From: Pseudaquidulcibacter sp041917055
GTDB taxonomy: Bacteria; Pseudomonadota; Alphaproteobacteria; Caulobacterales; Aquidulcibacteraceae
Assembly: GCA_041917055.1 (NCBI GenBank)
Contig: JAYRYJ010000012.1
Span: forward strand, 33,198 to 97,197
Reading direction: 5' to 3'
Length of the DNA stretch: 64,000 bases
Under the pieces are notes generated by a model that ran no database searches, had not been told where the DNA came from, and worked only from the letters and a program-made list of their open reading frames with translations. The position numbers and the translations under genes were made by a program. Below are positions 1 through 8,263 of the stretch, one piece after another (the stretch's first letter is position 1; every line of letters begins with the position of its first letter).

Positions 1-2
1 TT

Positions 3-86
3 ATGAGCCAATATGTGTCAAACCGCGTAATTACCTATCGCAATGAAGTTCGCGCACATTGCCAAATTGAATGGGGCAAAAAATAA
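3..86 (+). CDS. possible C-terminal end of a gene entering from the left
   Basis: An open frame of 27 codons runs from the left edge to a TAA, and its predicted end is basic and ends in EWGKK. It points toward ndk and stops just before a strong hairpin that would terminate it. Because only 2 bases lie before the first ATG, it may be the tail of a longer gene cut by the window edge. I do not recognise the peptide, and a chance ORF cannot be excluded. Confidence 0.3.
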   Translation: MSQYVSNRVITYRNEVRAHCQIEWGKK

Positions 87-87
87 A

Positions 88-108
88 GGCGCGGCCTTGA
101 ACCGCGCC
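88..108. terminator. bidirectional terminator hairpin
   Basis: A perfect 7-bp GC stem, GGCGCGG paired with CCGCGCC around a 7-nt loop, lies between two convergent reading frames. An A-rich run precedes it and a T-rich run follows, so it can serve both strands: the short frame on the left and ndk on the right. Confidence 0.7.
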
Positions 109-133
109 CAAATTAATTTTCGAAAAATTCGAA

Positions 134-556
134 TTATCCGACGATTTCGTTACCGCTAAAGAATTGTGCGATTTCGATTGCAGCGTTTTCAACTGAATCC
201 GAACCGTGAACGGTATTTTCGCCCATAGAAACCGCATGAGTTTTGCGGATTGTGCCTTCATCAGCATTCGCAGGATTAGTTGCACCCATTACAGTGCGAT
301 ATGCAACAACCGCATTGTCACCTTCCAAAACCTGAACAACGACAGGCGCAGAAGTCATAAATTCAACCAATTCACCAAAGAAAGGGCGTTCAGAATGAAC
401 AGCATAAAAGGTTTCAGCTTGTTTTTGCGTCATATGAACACGTTTTTGCGCAACAATGCGAAGGCCCGCAGCCTCAATCATTGCATTTACCGCGCCGGTC
501 AAATTACGACGCGTGCAATCAGGTTTAAGAATAGAAAAAGTGCGCTCTAAAGCCAT
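134..556 (-). CDS. ndk: nucleoside-diphosphate kinase
   Basis: Transfers the gamma-phosphate between nucleoside tri- and diphosphates to balance NTP and dNTP pools in the cytoplasm. The protein begins MALERTFSILKPD, the typical Ndk N-terminus, and has the active-site His in the NTVHGSDS motif near residue 117. The chosen ATG gives 140 residues, the normal family length, and has an AGGAG ribosome site 8 nt upstream; an upstream in-frame ATG would add 8 non-homologous residues. It reads toward the terminator hairpin at its 3' end. holC and pepA lie upstream on the same strand, an arrangement I recall from other alphaproteobacteria. Identification is secure. Confidence 0.96.
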   Translation of the reverse strand: MALERTFSILKPDCTRRNLTGAVNAMIEAAGLRIVAQKRVHMTQKQAETFYAVHSERPFFGELVEFMTSAPVVVQVLEGDNAVVAYRTVMGATNPANADEGTIRKTHAVSMGENTVHGSDSVENAAIEIAQFFSGNEIVG

Positions 557-654
557 TATGAATCTCCTTTTGCCAATCATGGCAATTTGCGGCGCGCTAT
601 AAAGGGTTTGAATGGATTAGACAATGCGGGGGCTGTAAAAGGCATTTACCCTGA

Positions 655-1092
655 CTAAAGACAGCCAACTTTTTTAATTATCCCGCTTTTATCTGCGTAC
701 AGAATAGTCACAATCTCGCCCGAATTTTTCGAGGTCCTAATGCCATCGTAACTCAAGACATGCGAATGATTGGATAGCAAGCTTCGAACTATCGGTTCAT
801 CAGCGCGCTTTCCAACTAAAAATGAACTATCGCCAATTATGCAAGTTCCTTTTTTGCTTTGGCTTAAGAAATAGTTTTCCAATTCGTCGCGATCTATGTC
901 CCAAGATGAAAATACACCTGGCGTAGTTACTTTCACACTCCAATTAAGAACGGCCAAAAACACAAACGAGGTCAGAATAAATAAAGTGATGCGAAGATAG
1001 TTTACCCGACTTCGCCTTTGATAATTTTGAGCGCAGTCAATTCTTGAATTTACCCCTTCTTCTCCCATTTGCCACTCTCCGATTGTTGCCAA
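655..1092 (-). CDS. hypothetical single-pass membrane protein
   Basis: A 145-residue protein of unrecognised family. A basic stretch (QRRSRVN) precedes one hydrophobic segment at about residues 33-52 (LRITLFILTSFVFLAVLNW), followed by a soluble domain of about 90 residues with CIIGDSSFLVGKR. The topology predicts a short cytoplasmic tail and a periplasmic domain. The 5' end overlaps the 3' end of holC by about 40 bases. A start at the internal Met (residue 9) would shorten the overlap. Translational coupling to holC is likely. No function can be assigned. Confidence 0.55.
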   Translation of the reverse strand: MATIGEWQMGEEGVNSRIDCAQNYQRRSRVNYLRITLFILTSFVFLAVLNWSVKVTTPGVFSSWDIDRDELENYFLSQSKKGTCIIGDSSFLVGKRADEPIVRSLLSNHSHVLSYDGIRTSKNSGEIVTILYADKSGIIKKVGCL

Positions 1093-1499
1093 TAGGAAAG
1101 TTCGTAGCCTTCGGTTTTGGCGCGTTTGTATTCTTCGCGCGCTTTTGTGACCAAATTATGGTCATTGCCATCAATAAGGTAAAATCCTCGTTCCACACCC
1201 TCAATATCGCCTAATGGCGCATCTTCGAGCAAGAAAACCGCTTGGGCGAAATTATTGTTTTCGGGCAAAACCGTAAGCAAAATCGGTTGCTCAGATGCCT
1301 CAACACCATCGCCTTCTATCGCATGAGGAAGCCAAGAATTTTCTTTGAATGTCCAAAGAGTTTTGTCCATTTCTTGAAGCGTTTCAAGGTTTTTGGCGCG
1401 AATTAAGCACGCCCAATCATTGGCGAGGCACTTTTCCAACAGCGGCACTAGTGCGGCAACAGCGCCGGTGCGTTCAAGGTGGTAGAACCAATATTGCAA
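1050..1499 (-). CDS. holC: DNA polymerase III chi subunit
   Basis: Encodes a 149-residue protein matching the chi subunit of the DNA polymerase III clamp-loader complex, which links the replisome to SSB. The N-terminus (QYWFYHLERTG, then the LLEKCLANDWACLIRA segment) and the acidic/hydrophobic middle (LLTVLPENNNFAQAVFLLEDA) fit the alphaproteobacterial HolC pattern. Position between pepA and ndk agrees with the order I recall in related genomes. Its 3' end overlaps the following membrane protein gene. The call rests on family resemblance and gene order; HolC diverges fast, so confidence is moderate to high. Confidence 0.82.
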   Translation of the reverse strand: MQYWFYHLERTGAVAALVPLLEKCLANDWACLIRAKNLETLQEMDKTLWTFKENSWLPHAIEGDGVEASEQPILLTVLPENNNFAQAVFLLEDAPLGDIEGVERGFYLIDGNDHNLVTKAREEYKRAKTEGYELSYWQQSESGKWEKKG

Positions 1500-1543
1500 T
1501 TTTTGCTCCCGTCGAATTTATCTTGTATTTCCTCGGACTGTGG

Positions 1544-1629
1544 TTTGGCTTTCGCCAAAGCGATAGTTGCACTATCGCACCCCCTCCACCGCGTTACACG
1601 CGGTCCCCCTCCCCCGTAAACGGGGGAGG
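1544..1629. repeat. cluster of four tandem hairpins between pepA and holC
   Basis: Four palindromes follow each other within 86 bases: TTTGGC/GCCAAA (1544-1559), GCGATAGT/ACTATCGC (1560-1578), ACCGCGT/ACGCGGT (1588-1604) and CCTCCCCCG/CGGGGGAGG (1608-1629). The two GC-rich ones look like the dispersed palindromic intergenic repeats of many alphaproteobacteria. They lie just past the pepA stop codon, so they could also terminate or stabilise its transcript, although no clean T-run follows. Confidence 0.65.
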
Positions 1630-1637
1630 ATTAAGGA

Positions 1638-3125
1638 CTATTTCTCAAAATTTGCGCGAATAAATTCGTCGATTAAGCGCACGCCGAAGCCGGTGCCCCA
1701 TGACGGGCAACGTGCATCTTCATTACCCGAACCCCATGCGGTGCCCGCAATATCAATATGCGCCCATTTGGTTTCGCCTTCAATAAATCTTTGAAGAAAT
1801 TGCGCCGCAGTAATTGAACCCGCACCTGCACCCGGGCCGGAACGTTGGACATTTTTCATATCGGCAATATTTGAATCAAGTAGCTTGTCATAAGCAGGCG
1901 CAAGCGGCAAACGCCAAACTTTTTCGCCCGATTTTTCGCCCGCAGCACTAAATTTATTCGCCAATTCATCGGAATTAGTAAAAAGGCCCGCATATTCTGC
2001 ACCCAATGAAATCACAATCGCACCGGTTAAAGTTGCTAAATCGACAATGTATTCGGGCGCGAAGGTTCGTTGCGCATAAGTTAGAACGTCACACAAGACC
2101 AAACGCCCCTCGGCATCGGTATTCAAAACTTCAATCGTCTGCCCACTCATAGAAGTGACAATATCACCCGGTCTTTGCGCGCCTGCATCCGGCATATTTT
2201 CCGCAAGCCCAACAAGCCCGACGACATTTGCCTTTGCCTTGCGCCCGATAATTGCGAGCATCGCACCCGATACAGCAGCCGCGCCACCCATATCACCCTT
2301 CATGTCTTCCATACCGCCTGACGGCTTTAGAGATATGCCACCCGAGTCAAAACAAAGGCCTTTGCCAACCAAAGCCACAGGTTTTTCGTCGCCACCGCCC
2401 TTATAATTTATCACAACAAGACGCGCCGGATTAACCGAACCTTGGGCAACACCCAAATAAGAGAACATTTTGTGTTCTGCCATTTGCTTTTCATCAAGAA
2501 TGGTCACTTCGGCGCCAAGTTTTTCCAATTCTTTTAGGCGCGCGGCAAATTCAATTGTGGTCAAAATATTTGGCGGTTCATTCATCAAATCGCGTGCCAA
2601 AGCCACGCCATCCGCGATTTTATCATGCGGCGCGAAACCGTCTTTTGCAGCCTCAGAATCGATAATAATCGCTTTCAATTTCGGCTTTTGCGCGTCTTTT
2701 AGTTTGGTTCTATATTTATCAAAACGATAAGACGCCAATTTCGCGCCCATTGCCGCAGCCGCACCAAAAACGGCAGCATTTCGACCGAAATCATTTATCA
2801 GGAATTGCGCAGTTTCAGGGCCCAAAGTAATTACCGACTTAACCGCAATTGCCGCTGCTTTTTCAATTTCAGTCGCGTTGAGTTTTGACAACTCACCAAC
2901 ACCGACAATAACGCATATTTGTGTATCCGTTTCCGGCGAATGAACAATTAAAGACGAACCAGACGCACCCTTAAAACCCGCCGCACTAATTGCGTCAGAA
3001 ATTCTTTTTCTGCATTTGCGATCAAATCTTGCCAAAGGCGCACTAAGTGCCAATTCATCGCCCTTTGTGCCTGCAAATCCGATTTTGATTGATGCTTTTT
3101 GGTCGCTATCAAAACTTATTTTCAT
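1638..3125 (-). CDS. pepA: cytosol leucyl aminopeptidase (M17)
   Basis: A two-metal aminopeptidase of family M17, removing N-terminal residues from peptides in the cytoplasm. The C-terminal catalytic half carries the diagnostic NTDAEGRL motif and the upstream metal/substrate segment (LVGKGLCFDSGGISLKP). I start at the ATG preceded by GGGAG, giving 495 residues; a longer in-frame version would add 31 hydrophobic residues not typical of the family. It is transcribed divergently from lptF across about 125 bp that must hold both promoters. The hairpin cluster lies just downstream. Confidence 0.95.
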   Translation of the reverse strand: MKISFDSDQKASIKIGFAGTKGDELALSAPLARFDRKCRKRISDAISAAGFKGASGSSLIVHSPETDTQICVIVGVGELSKLNATEIEKAAAIAVKSVITLGPETAQFLINDFGRNAAVFGAAAAMGAKLASYRFDKYRTKLKDAQKPKLKAIIIDSEAAKDGFAPHDKIADGVALARDLMNEPPNILTTIEFAARLKELEKLGAEVTILDEKQMAEHKMFSYLGVAQGSVNPARLVVINYKGGGDEKPVALVGKGLCFDSGGISLKPSGGMEDMKGDMGGAAAVSGAMLAIIGRKAKANVVGLVGLAENMPDAGAQRPGDIVTSMSGQTIEVLNTDAEGRLVLCDVLTYAQRTFAPEYIVDLATLTGAIVISLGAEYAGLFTNSDELANKFSAAGEKSGEKVWRLPLAPAYDKLLDSNIADMKNVQRSGPGAGAGSITAAQFLQRFIEGETKWAHIDIAGTAWGSGNEDARCPSWGTGFGVRLIDEFIRANFEK

Positions 3126-3249
3126 TAAAAACTCCCAAGGCGCTATAAGTATAGCGCAAAATATTCTAGTTAGAGCAATAGACATCCAAATCAATCTATT
3201 TATACCTCTAAATAGCACAAATTAGAACGAATACCGTCAGTCAGGGACA

Positions 3250-4386
3250 ATGAAAAAATTACAAAATTATATTTTGATGGAATTATTAGGCCCGTTTGCC
3301 GCCATCACAATTGGCCTGTCTGCAATTGCACTATTGACGCAATCTTTAACAAATTTGGATTTATTGATTGAACGTGGGCAAAGCCCTTGGACACTTTTAT
3401 CGATTTCCCTTTTGGGAATGCCACAATTCATGGCAATCGTTACGCCGATTTCACTATTCGTTACTGTCGCCAATGTATATGGCAGGCTTTATTCTGAAAA
3501 CGAAATTGTTGTGGCTTTCGCAGGTGGTCAAAGCAAATTTGACGTTGCTTTACCAGCAATCAGGCTTAGCATTATCGCCGCAATATTTGTTTTGTTTATA
3601 AATGTATTCGTTCAACCGATTACCTATCAGTCGATGCGTTCAAAACTGTTTGCAATTCGCACTGATATGGCGACAACCTTGGTTCGCGAATCGCAATTCC
3701 GCGAACCGGTTAATGGCCTGACAATTTATTCGCGTAAAATAAAACCTGATGGAACTATGCAGGGGCTGATGATTTCAGATTCGCGCGAAATAAATAATCC
3801 GACAATCTATGTGGCTGAGTCGGGCGGTATCGTAAAAATCTCCGGTCAACCTGCTATTTCAATGCGTAATGGTTCTGTTCATCGCCGAAAAAATGACGGG
3901 CAAGTCGATATTTTGGGCTTTTCGCAATATTTGGTCGAATTAGCGGGTTTTGCATTTGAATCCGGCGAATTCATGTTCAAAGCGCCGGACCGCAATACTT
4001 GGGATCTGTTTAAGCCCGACAAAACATCTTATTGGGACGATACAAATTTTGGCAAAGTATTAGCAGAGGGCCACAGAAGGTTTTCATCGCCACTTTACGC
4101 TTTGGTTTGCACAATTCTCGCGCTTTATGCGATTTTAGGAAGTGAATATTCGCGCCGTGGCTATGGCGGAAAAGTCGGAAGAAATGCCGCCTATGCAATC
4201 ATTATTTTATTAATCGGTTCAGCAATTCAAGGCCCGATTGAAAAAAATGCAAATCTGAATTGGCTGCAATATGTCATCCCGATTTCAGTTTTTGTATTTT
4301 TCGCCGCAAAGCTGCATTTCTTTAAGATTTGGCGCGTCAATGGTCGATTTGTTAATTTGCGTAAATTGGCGTCGGGGGCTGTATAA
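3250..4386 (+). CDS. lptF: LPS export permease LptF
   Basis: One of the two inner-membrane permease subunits of the LptB2FG transporter, which extracts lipopolysaccharide and passes it to the periplasmic bridge. The 378-residue protein starts MKKLQNYILMELLGPF, has three hydrophobic segments in its first 120 residues, a soluble periplasmic beta-jellyroll region in the middle and three more membrane segments after about residue 275: the YjgP/YjgQ layout. lptG follows with a one-base TAATG stop-start overlap, so the two partners are translated together, and lptD and surA come next. Assignment of F rather than G is by order and sequence resemblance. Confidence 0.93.
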   Translation: MKKLQNYILMELLGPFAAITIGLSAIALLTQSLTNLDLLIERGQSPWTLLSISLLGMPQFMAIVTPISLFVTVANVYGRLYSENEIVVAFAGGQSKFDVALPAIRLSIIAAIFVLFINVFVQPITYQSMRSKLFAIRTDMATTLVRESQFREPVNGLTIYSRKIKPDGTMQGLMISDSREINNPTIYVAESGGIVKISGQPAISMRNGSVHRRKNDGQVDILGFSQYLVELAGFAFESGEFMFKAPDRNTWDLFKPDKTSYWDDTNFGKVLAEGHRRFSSPLYALVCTILALYAILGSEYSRRGYGGKVGRNAAYAIIILLIGSAIQGPIEKNANLNWLQYVIPISVFVFFAAKLHFFKIWRVNGRFVNLRKLASGAV

Positions 4387-5483
4387 TGTCAAAACTCGAT
4401 TTATACATTTTTCGCCAATCCTTATTCGGTCTCTTAATTGCGGTGGCGGGTGTCGCGATTTCAATCGTTATGGTCGATTTGGTCGAACAATTGCGCGCGG
4501 TTTCGGGCATAAAAGATGCAGGTTTTGGAACCGCATCTTATTTTACTCTATTGCGGTTACCGGGGCTGATTGAACAAACGATACCAATAACGATTTTGAT
4601 ATCGGCATTGGTGACATTCACCTCACTTTCACGAAAATCCGAAATCATTGCAATGCGCGCCGCCGGAATTTCGGCATGGCGCTTTTTGGCGCCATTGGGA
4701 ACACTCGCGGTATTATTGGCGCTTTCAGTGATATTCATAATCGGTCCTTTGGCGTCCAAACTCAACAAACAATACACTTTGGAAAAAAATATTCTTACTT
4801 CGAGCCTGCAATCTGTTGGCCCTGACAAAATAATTAATTCATGGTTCAATATCCCTGTCGAAAACGGGCAAATGATTATTAATTCGCAAAAAGAAACCAA
4901 AACCGTAGCGGGTCGCAATTTTGAAAGCCCAATTATTCTTGTCTATGGCAATAAAGGATTGAACTTCCTCGAAAGGCTTGATGCGAAAAATGCCATTATC
5001 ACTAAGGATAAAGTTATTGTAAGCGATGCTATAATCTCGCGCGCCGGTGAAGCCGCATCATTTGAGGCAAAAAGGCTCTATCCGATTACCGATATTATTT
5101 CGCAAAATCAGAATTTAGAACCGCGCGATTTGAGCTTTTGGCAATTACCCGGGGCCGCCGATGCCGCACAGAAATCACAAAGCACGCCCGAAAAATTCTG
5201 GTTGCGCTTTTATCGCCTTTTTGCCCTGCCATTCATGTTATTGGCGATGGCTTTGTTTGCGGGGGTAATGTCCATTGGTCTCGACCGTTCGGGTGGCAAG
5301 GGTCGCGCGATTGTCATTGCCTTGGTCGGTGGCATGATAATGTTCTTTTCCGGGGATTTGACAGGAATTCTTGCGGTTTCGGGCGCTTTACAGCCTTATA
5401 TCGCCGGCCTTGGCCCCGCCGCCATCGCATTGTCGCTTACGCTTCTGTTACTTTCATTTCGAGAGGACGGAATTTCCGATTAG
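4386..5483 (+). CDS. lptG: LPS export permease LptG
   Basis: Second permease of the LPS exporter, pairing with LptF around the ATPase LptB, which is not in this window. The 365-residue protein has the YjgQ architecture: membrane helices near residues 10-30, 55-80 and 95-120, a periplasmic domain, then three C-terminal helices from about residue 280. The segment LSRKSEIIAMRAAGIS is the coupling helix that contacts LptB. Its start overlaps the lptF stop by one base. lptD begins about 50 bases downstream, so the export permeases and the outer-membrane translocon are likely co-expressed. Confidence 0.93.
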   Translation: MSKLDLYIFRQSLFGLLIAVAGVAISIVMVDLVEQLRAVSGIKDAGFGTASYFTLLRLPGLIEQTIPITILISALVTFTSLSRKSEIIAMRAAGISAWRFLAPLGTLAVLLALSVIFIIGPLASKLNKQYTLEKNILTSSLQSVGPDKIINSWFNIPVENGQMIINSQKETKTVAGRNFESPIILVYGNKGLNFLERLDAKNAIITKDKVIVSDAIISRAGEAASFEAKRLYPITDIISQNQNLEPRDLSFWQLPGAADAAQKSQSTPEKFWLRFYRLFALPFMLLAMALFAGVMSIGLDRSGGKGRAIVIALVGGMIMFFSGDLTGILAVSGALQPYIAGLGPAAIALSLTLLLLSFREDGISD

Positions 5484-5537
5484 CCTAATGACTAGTAAAT
5501 CTTGCAATTCCCACCCAAACAAAGATAGTAATATTTG

Positions 5538-7847
5538 ATGCGATTCTTATGCCTTCAGAATAATTGCGTATTACTAGCGGCCACTGTTTTGGTCGCAAGC
5601 GCAAGCAATGGTTCGGCATACGCAAAACAATTAGACAAAGCATCATTTGATGAAATGATTGTCGGTGGCAATGTGGAACCAAAAAGCACCGCCACCACAC
5701 CAAAAGCTGACGCAATAAAATCGCAAAAGATTTCAAAAAGCAATGAAGACGACAAAGTTCATTTGGTCGCTGATGAAGTCATTTATTCTGAAGATGGTGA
5801 AGTTTTAGAAGCAATTGGCAATGTTGAGGCAAAATCGGCAAAACGCACCCTTTTTGCCGATAAAATTCGCTTTAATCAAAAAACTAATATTATTACCGCA
5901 ATAGGCAATGTCACAATCATCGAGAATGATGGCACAATAAATTATGCCAATGAAATCAATGTTGATGACAAATTAGATTCTGGCGTAATTAGCGATTTTG
6001 CAACCCGAATGACCGACGGCGGACTTTTGGCTGCGAAAACTGCCACTCAGCAAAAGGATCGCAAAAACCTTTTGGCTAAAGCGATTTATACTTCGTGCAA
6101 CGTGTGCAAAGAAAATCCGGTCCCGACATGGTCAATTAAGGCACGCTCTGCAGTTCAAGACAAAGAAACCAAGACTTTCACTTATCGTGATGTCTTCTTT
6201 GAGATTGAGGGCGTTCCGCTTTTCTATGTTCCATATTTCAGACATGGTGACCCGACCCAAGGTCCCCAATCCGGGTTTTTACCACCAAAGCCGTCAAAGT
6301 CCTCGCGTCTCGGTTGGGGTTGGCAACAAAGCTATCTTCAAGTTCTTGATGATTATTCGGACATTGTAATTACTCCTGCGGTTTATGAAAATGTTGCCCC
6401 GGTTCTTGGACTTGAATATCGCCGCAATTTTTATTCGGGACTCTTGAAGTTTTCGGGCAGCGTAACCAAAGAACAATTATTTGGTTCACGCGATACTAAA
6501 TTCGGCGAAAAAGAATGGCGTTCTCACATTTTTGGCAATGGCGAATTTGACTTAAATGAAACTTGGAAATGGGGCTTTGGCCTCGAAAGCGCGTCCGATT
6601 TACGTTATCTATATCGCTATTCAGTGCCAGGAAAAACTCTGCAACGCGGCCTGATTAAATCCACCGGTATTCGTTTGATTTCCCAATTATATATGCAGGG
6701 AAAAAGCGATGATTTCTTTGCACGCGCAATCGGGCTTAAATTCCAAGAACTCGATTCGCGCATTGATTCAAAACAAACGCCAAAAGTTTTACCGAGCGCG
6801 GAATTAATAAAAAACTATAAATTCGGCCCTTGGAACGGTAAATTACGCACAAATACCAGCCTTTTATTCCTGGACCGCGCTGCCGATAATCAAGACACCG
6901 GACGTATTGCAACGGATTTGTTTTGGCACGCGCAAAATGCTACGAAAAACGGCATATTAATTGAACCGCAATTCTTTGTTAAGGCCGCATATTATTATTA
7001 TAAAAACCAAAGAGACCAAAATAATGTCTTGATTGGCGATAATAATTTCGGGCGTTTTGGCGCGGGTCTTGGCGTGAATATGGCGTGGCCTCTGGCTAAA
7101 TTTGAAAAAAATGTCTCTTATTTAATTGAACCAAAAGTCAATCTACAAGTTCGTACCAAACAGACAGGCAAGGATTATGTTTCGCCGGAAGACGCATTCA
7201 GTTATCAAAATGATGATACGTCTTATTTCGAACATACCACGAGCGTTCATGATGTTTGGGCGGGCGGCGCAGTTGCAACAATGGGCGTAACTTTGGGTGT
7301 TTTGGCGGATAGAAACAAAGCAATAAATTGGTTTGTCGGTAAACAGTTTCAGTCCGAAGCTGATCCATTATTGGGGCGAGCATCCAATCTTGACAAAAAA
7401 TCCCTCGATTGGGTTAGTCGCGTCGATTTAAGCCTTGGTGAAAAATTGGGTCTAAGTGCGAAAGCGCGTATGGATGACGACGGCAATTTAGGGCGCATTG
7501 AATTAAATGGCATAAGTAAATTGGGCAATTTCGATTTTGAATTGCGTTACACCGAATTGAGCGAAAAATTAGTTGCGTCCGATTTCGCAACCAAAGAATT
7601 GGTTACGAAATTGACTTATTCTTTCAATGATAAGTTCAAAGTTTTTGCCAATAATTGGCACGATTTCAAATCCGGAAAAGACTTGCGCCAAAGAATTGGC
7701 GTTATGTTCGGCGACGATTGCACCGATGCCAGATTCTTTTATGAAGTTATCAATGATACTGACGGTGTTGTTAAACCGTCGCAAAACATTAAGTTTCAGA
7801 TTGCCTTCAAAAACCTCGGCATTATCGACGATGACCCGTTCTACTGA
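5538..7847 (+). CDS. lptD: LPS assembly outer-membrane protein LptD
   Basis: Outer-membrane beta-barrel that, with the lipoprotein LptE, inserts LPS in the outer leaflet. It starts with a signal peptide ending near SNGSAYA, then an N-terminal OstA/LptA-like jellyroll (HLVADEVIYSEDGEVLEAIG and the following repeat, about residues 75-150). A large barrel domain of alternating aromatic strands reaches the C-terminus, which ends in Phe-Tyr. Cysteines in CNVCKENP and GDDCTD could form the inter-domain disulfides this family uses. An ATG is preferred over a TTG one codon upstream. A palindromic element now separates it from surA. Confidence 0.94.
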   Translation: MRFLCLQNNCVLLAATVLVASASNGSAYAKQLDKASFDEMIVGGNVEPKSTATTPKADAIKSQKISKSNEDDKVHLVADEVIYSEDGEVLEAIGNVEAKSAKRTLFADKIRFNQKTNIITAIGNVTIIENDGTINYANEINVDDKLDSGVISDFATRMTDGGLLAAKTATQQKDRKNLLAKAIYTSCNVCKENPVPTWSIKARSAVQDKETKTFTYRDVFFEIEGVPLFYVPYFRHGDPTQGPQSGFLPPKPSKSSRLGWGWQQSYLQVLDDYSDIVITPAVYENVAPVLGLEYRRNFYSGLLKFSGSVTKEQLFGSRDTKFGEKEWRSHIFGNGEFDLNETWKWGFGLESASDLRYLYRYSVPGKTLQRGLIKSTGIRLISQLYMQGKSDDFFARAIGLKFQELDSRIDSKQTPKVLPSAELIKNYKFGPWNGKLRTNTSLLFLDRAADNQDTGRIATDLFWHAQNATKNGILIEPQFFVKAAYYYYKNQRDQNNVLIGDNNFGRFGAGLGVNMAWPLAKFEKNVSYLIEPKVNLQVRTKQTGKDYVSPEDAFSYQNDDTSYFEHTTSVHDVWAGGAVATMGVTLGVLADRNKAINWFVGKQFQSEADPLLGRASNLDKKSLDWVSRVDLSLGEKLGLSAKARMDDDGNLGRIELNGISKLGNFDFELRYTELSEKLVASDFATKELVTKLTYSFNDKFKVFANNWHDFKSGKDLRQRIGVMFGDDCTDARFFYEVINDTDGVVKPSQNIKFQIAFKNLGIIDDDPFY

Positions 7848-7910
7848 GGTTAAGGAAAATTTATCAATGTGGCCTTATTTGAACTTAATTGTAGTTTTAT
7901 GGGATAATCA

Positions 7911-7930
7911 TGATTAAATATCATTAATCA
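7911..7930. promoter_or_regulatory. small inverted repeat downstream of lptD
   Basis: A 7-bp inverted repeat, TGATTAA and TTAATCA around a 6-nt loop, sits in the AT-rich gap after lptD. It is too weak and AT-rich for a convincing terminator and could be a protein-binding site. No function can be assigned. Confidence 0.3.
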
Positions 7931-7972
7931 GACTTCAATGACATTGCTCTTAGTCGAGTTTAATCGTATTTA

Positions 7973-8238
7973 GGGTCAGGATCCATTAATTAACGGCGTG
8001 TGATGCGAGGGATTTTGCCCGCACAGTGTTGCTGGAAGCCGCAAGAATATTGGAATATTCCAAAGGATTCCAGTGACGCTGTGCGGGCAAAAGACCCGCA
8101 CCCTTCGGGCCGAGTTTTGGCGTCGATAGGAACTGAAAAAAGGTATTCCGTGAAGGTGGACTTCACGGAAACCTTGTTTTCAGCCCCTATCTTAGCCAAA
8201 ACATCGGTCACACGTCGTTAATTAATGGGTCCTGACCC
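7973..8238. mobile_element. MITE-like palindromic element with 30-bp terminal inverted repeats
   Basis: The element begins GGGTCAGGATCCATTAATTA and ends with the near-exact reverse complement; the 30-base arms (7973-8002 and 8209-8238) match at 28 positions. Inside are nested inverted repeats: TGCCCGCACAG with CTGTGCGGGCA, TTCCGTGAAG with CTTCACGGAA, and GTTTTGGC with GCCAAAAC, so the whole 266 bp folds as one imperfect cruciform. Both strands stay open for 73 codons, but the two peptides mirror each other because of the palindrome, so I do not call a gene. No transposase is present. It separates lptD from surA. Confidence 0.82.
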
Positions 8239-8263
8239 CACACCCGCTAAAACAGAGGATTGA

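Noticed and set aside
7990..8221. 73-codon ORFs on both strands inside the palindromic element
   Set aside because: The two peptides mirror each other because of the inverted repeat; they have no independent coding evidence.
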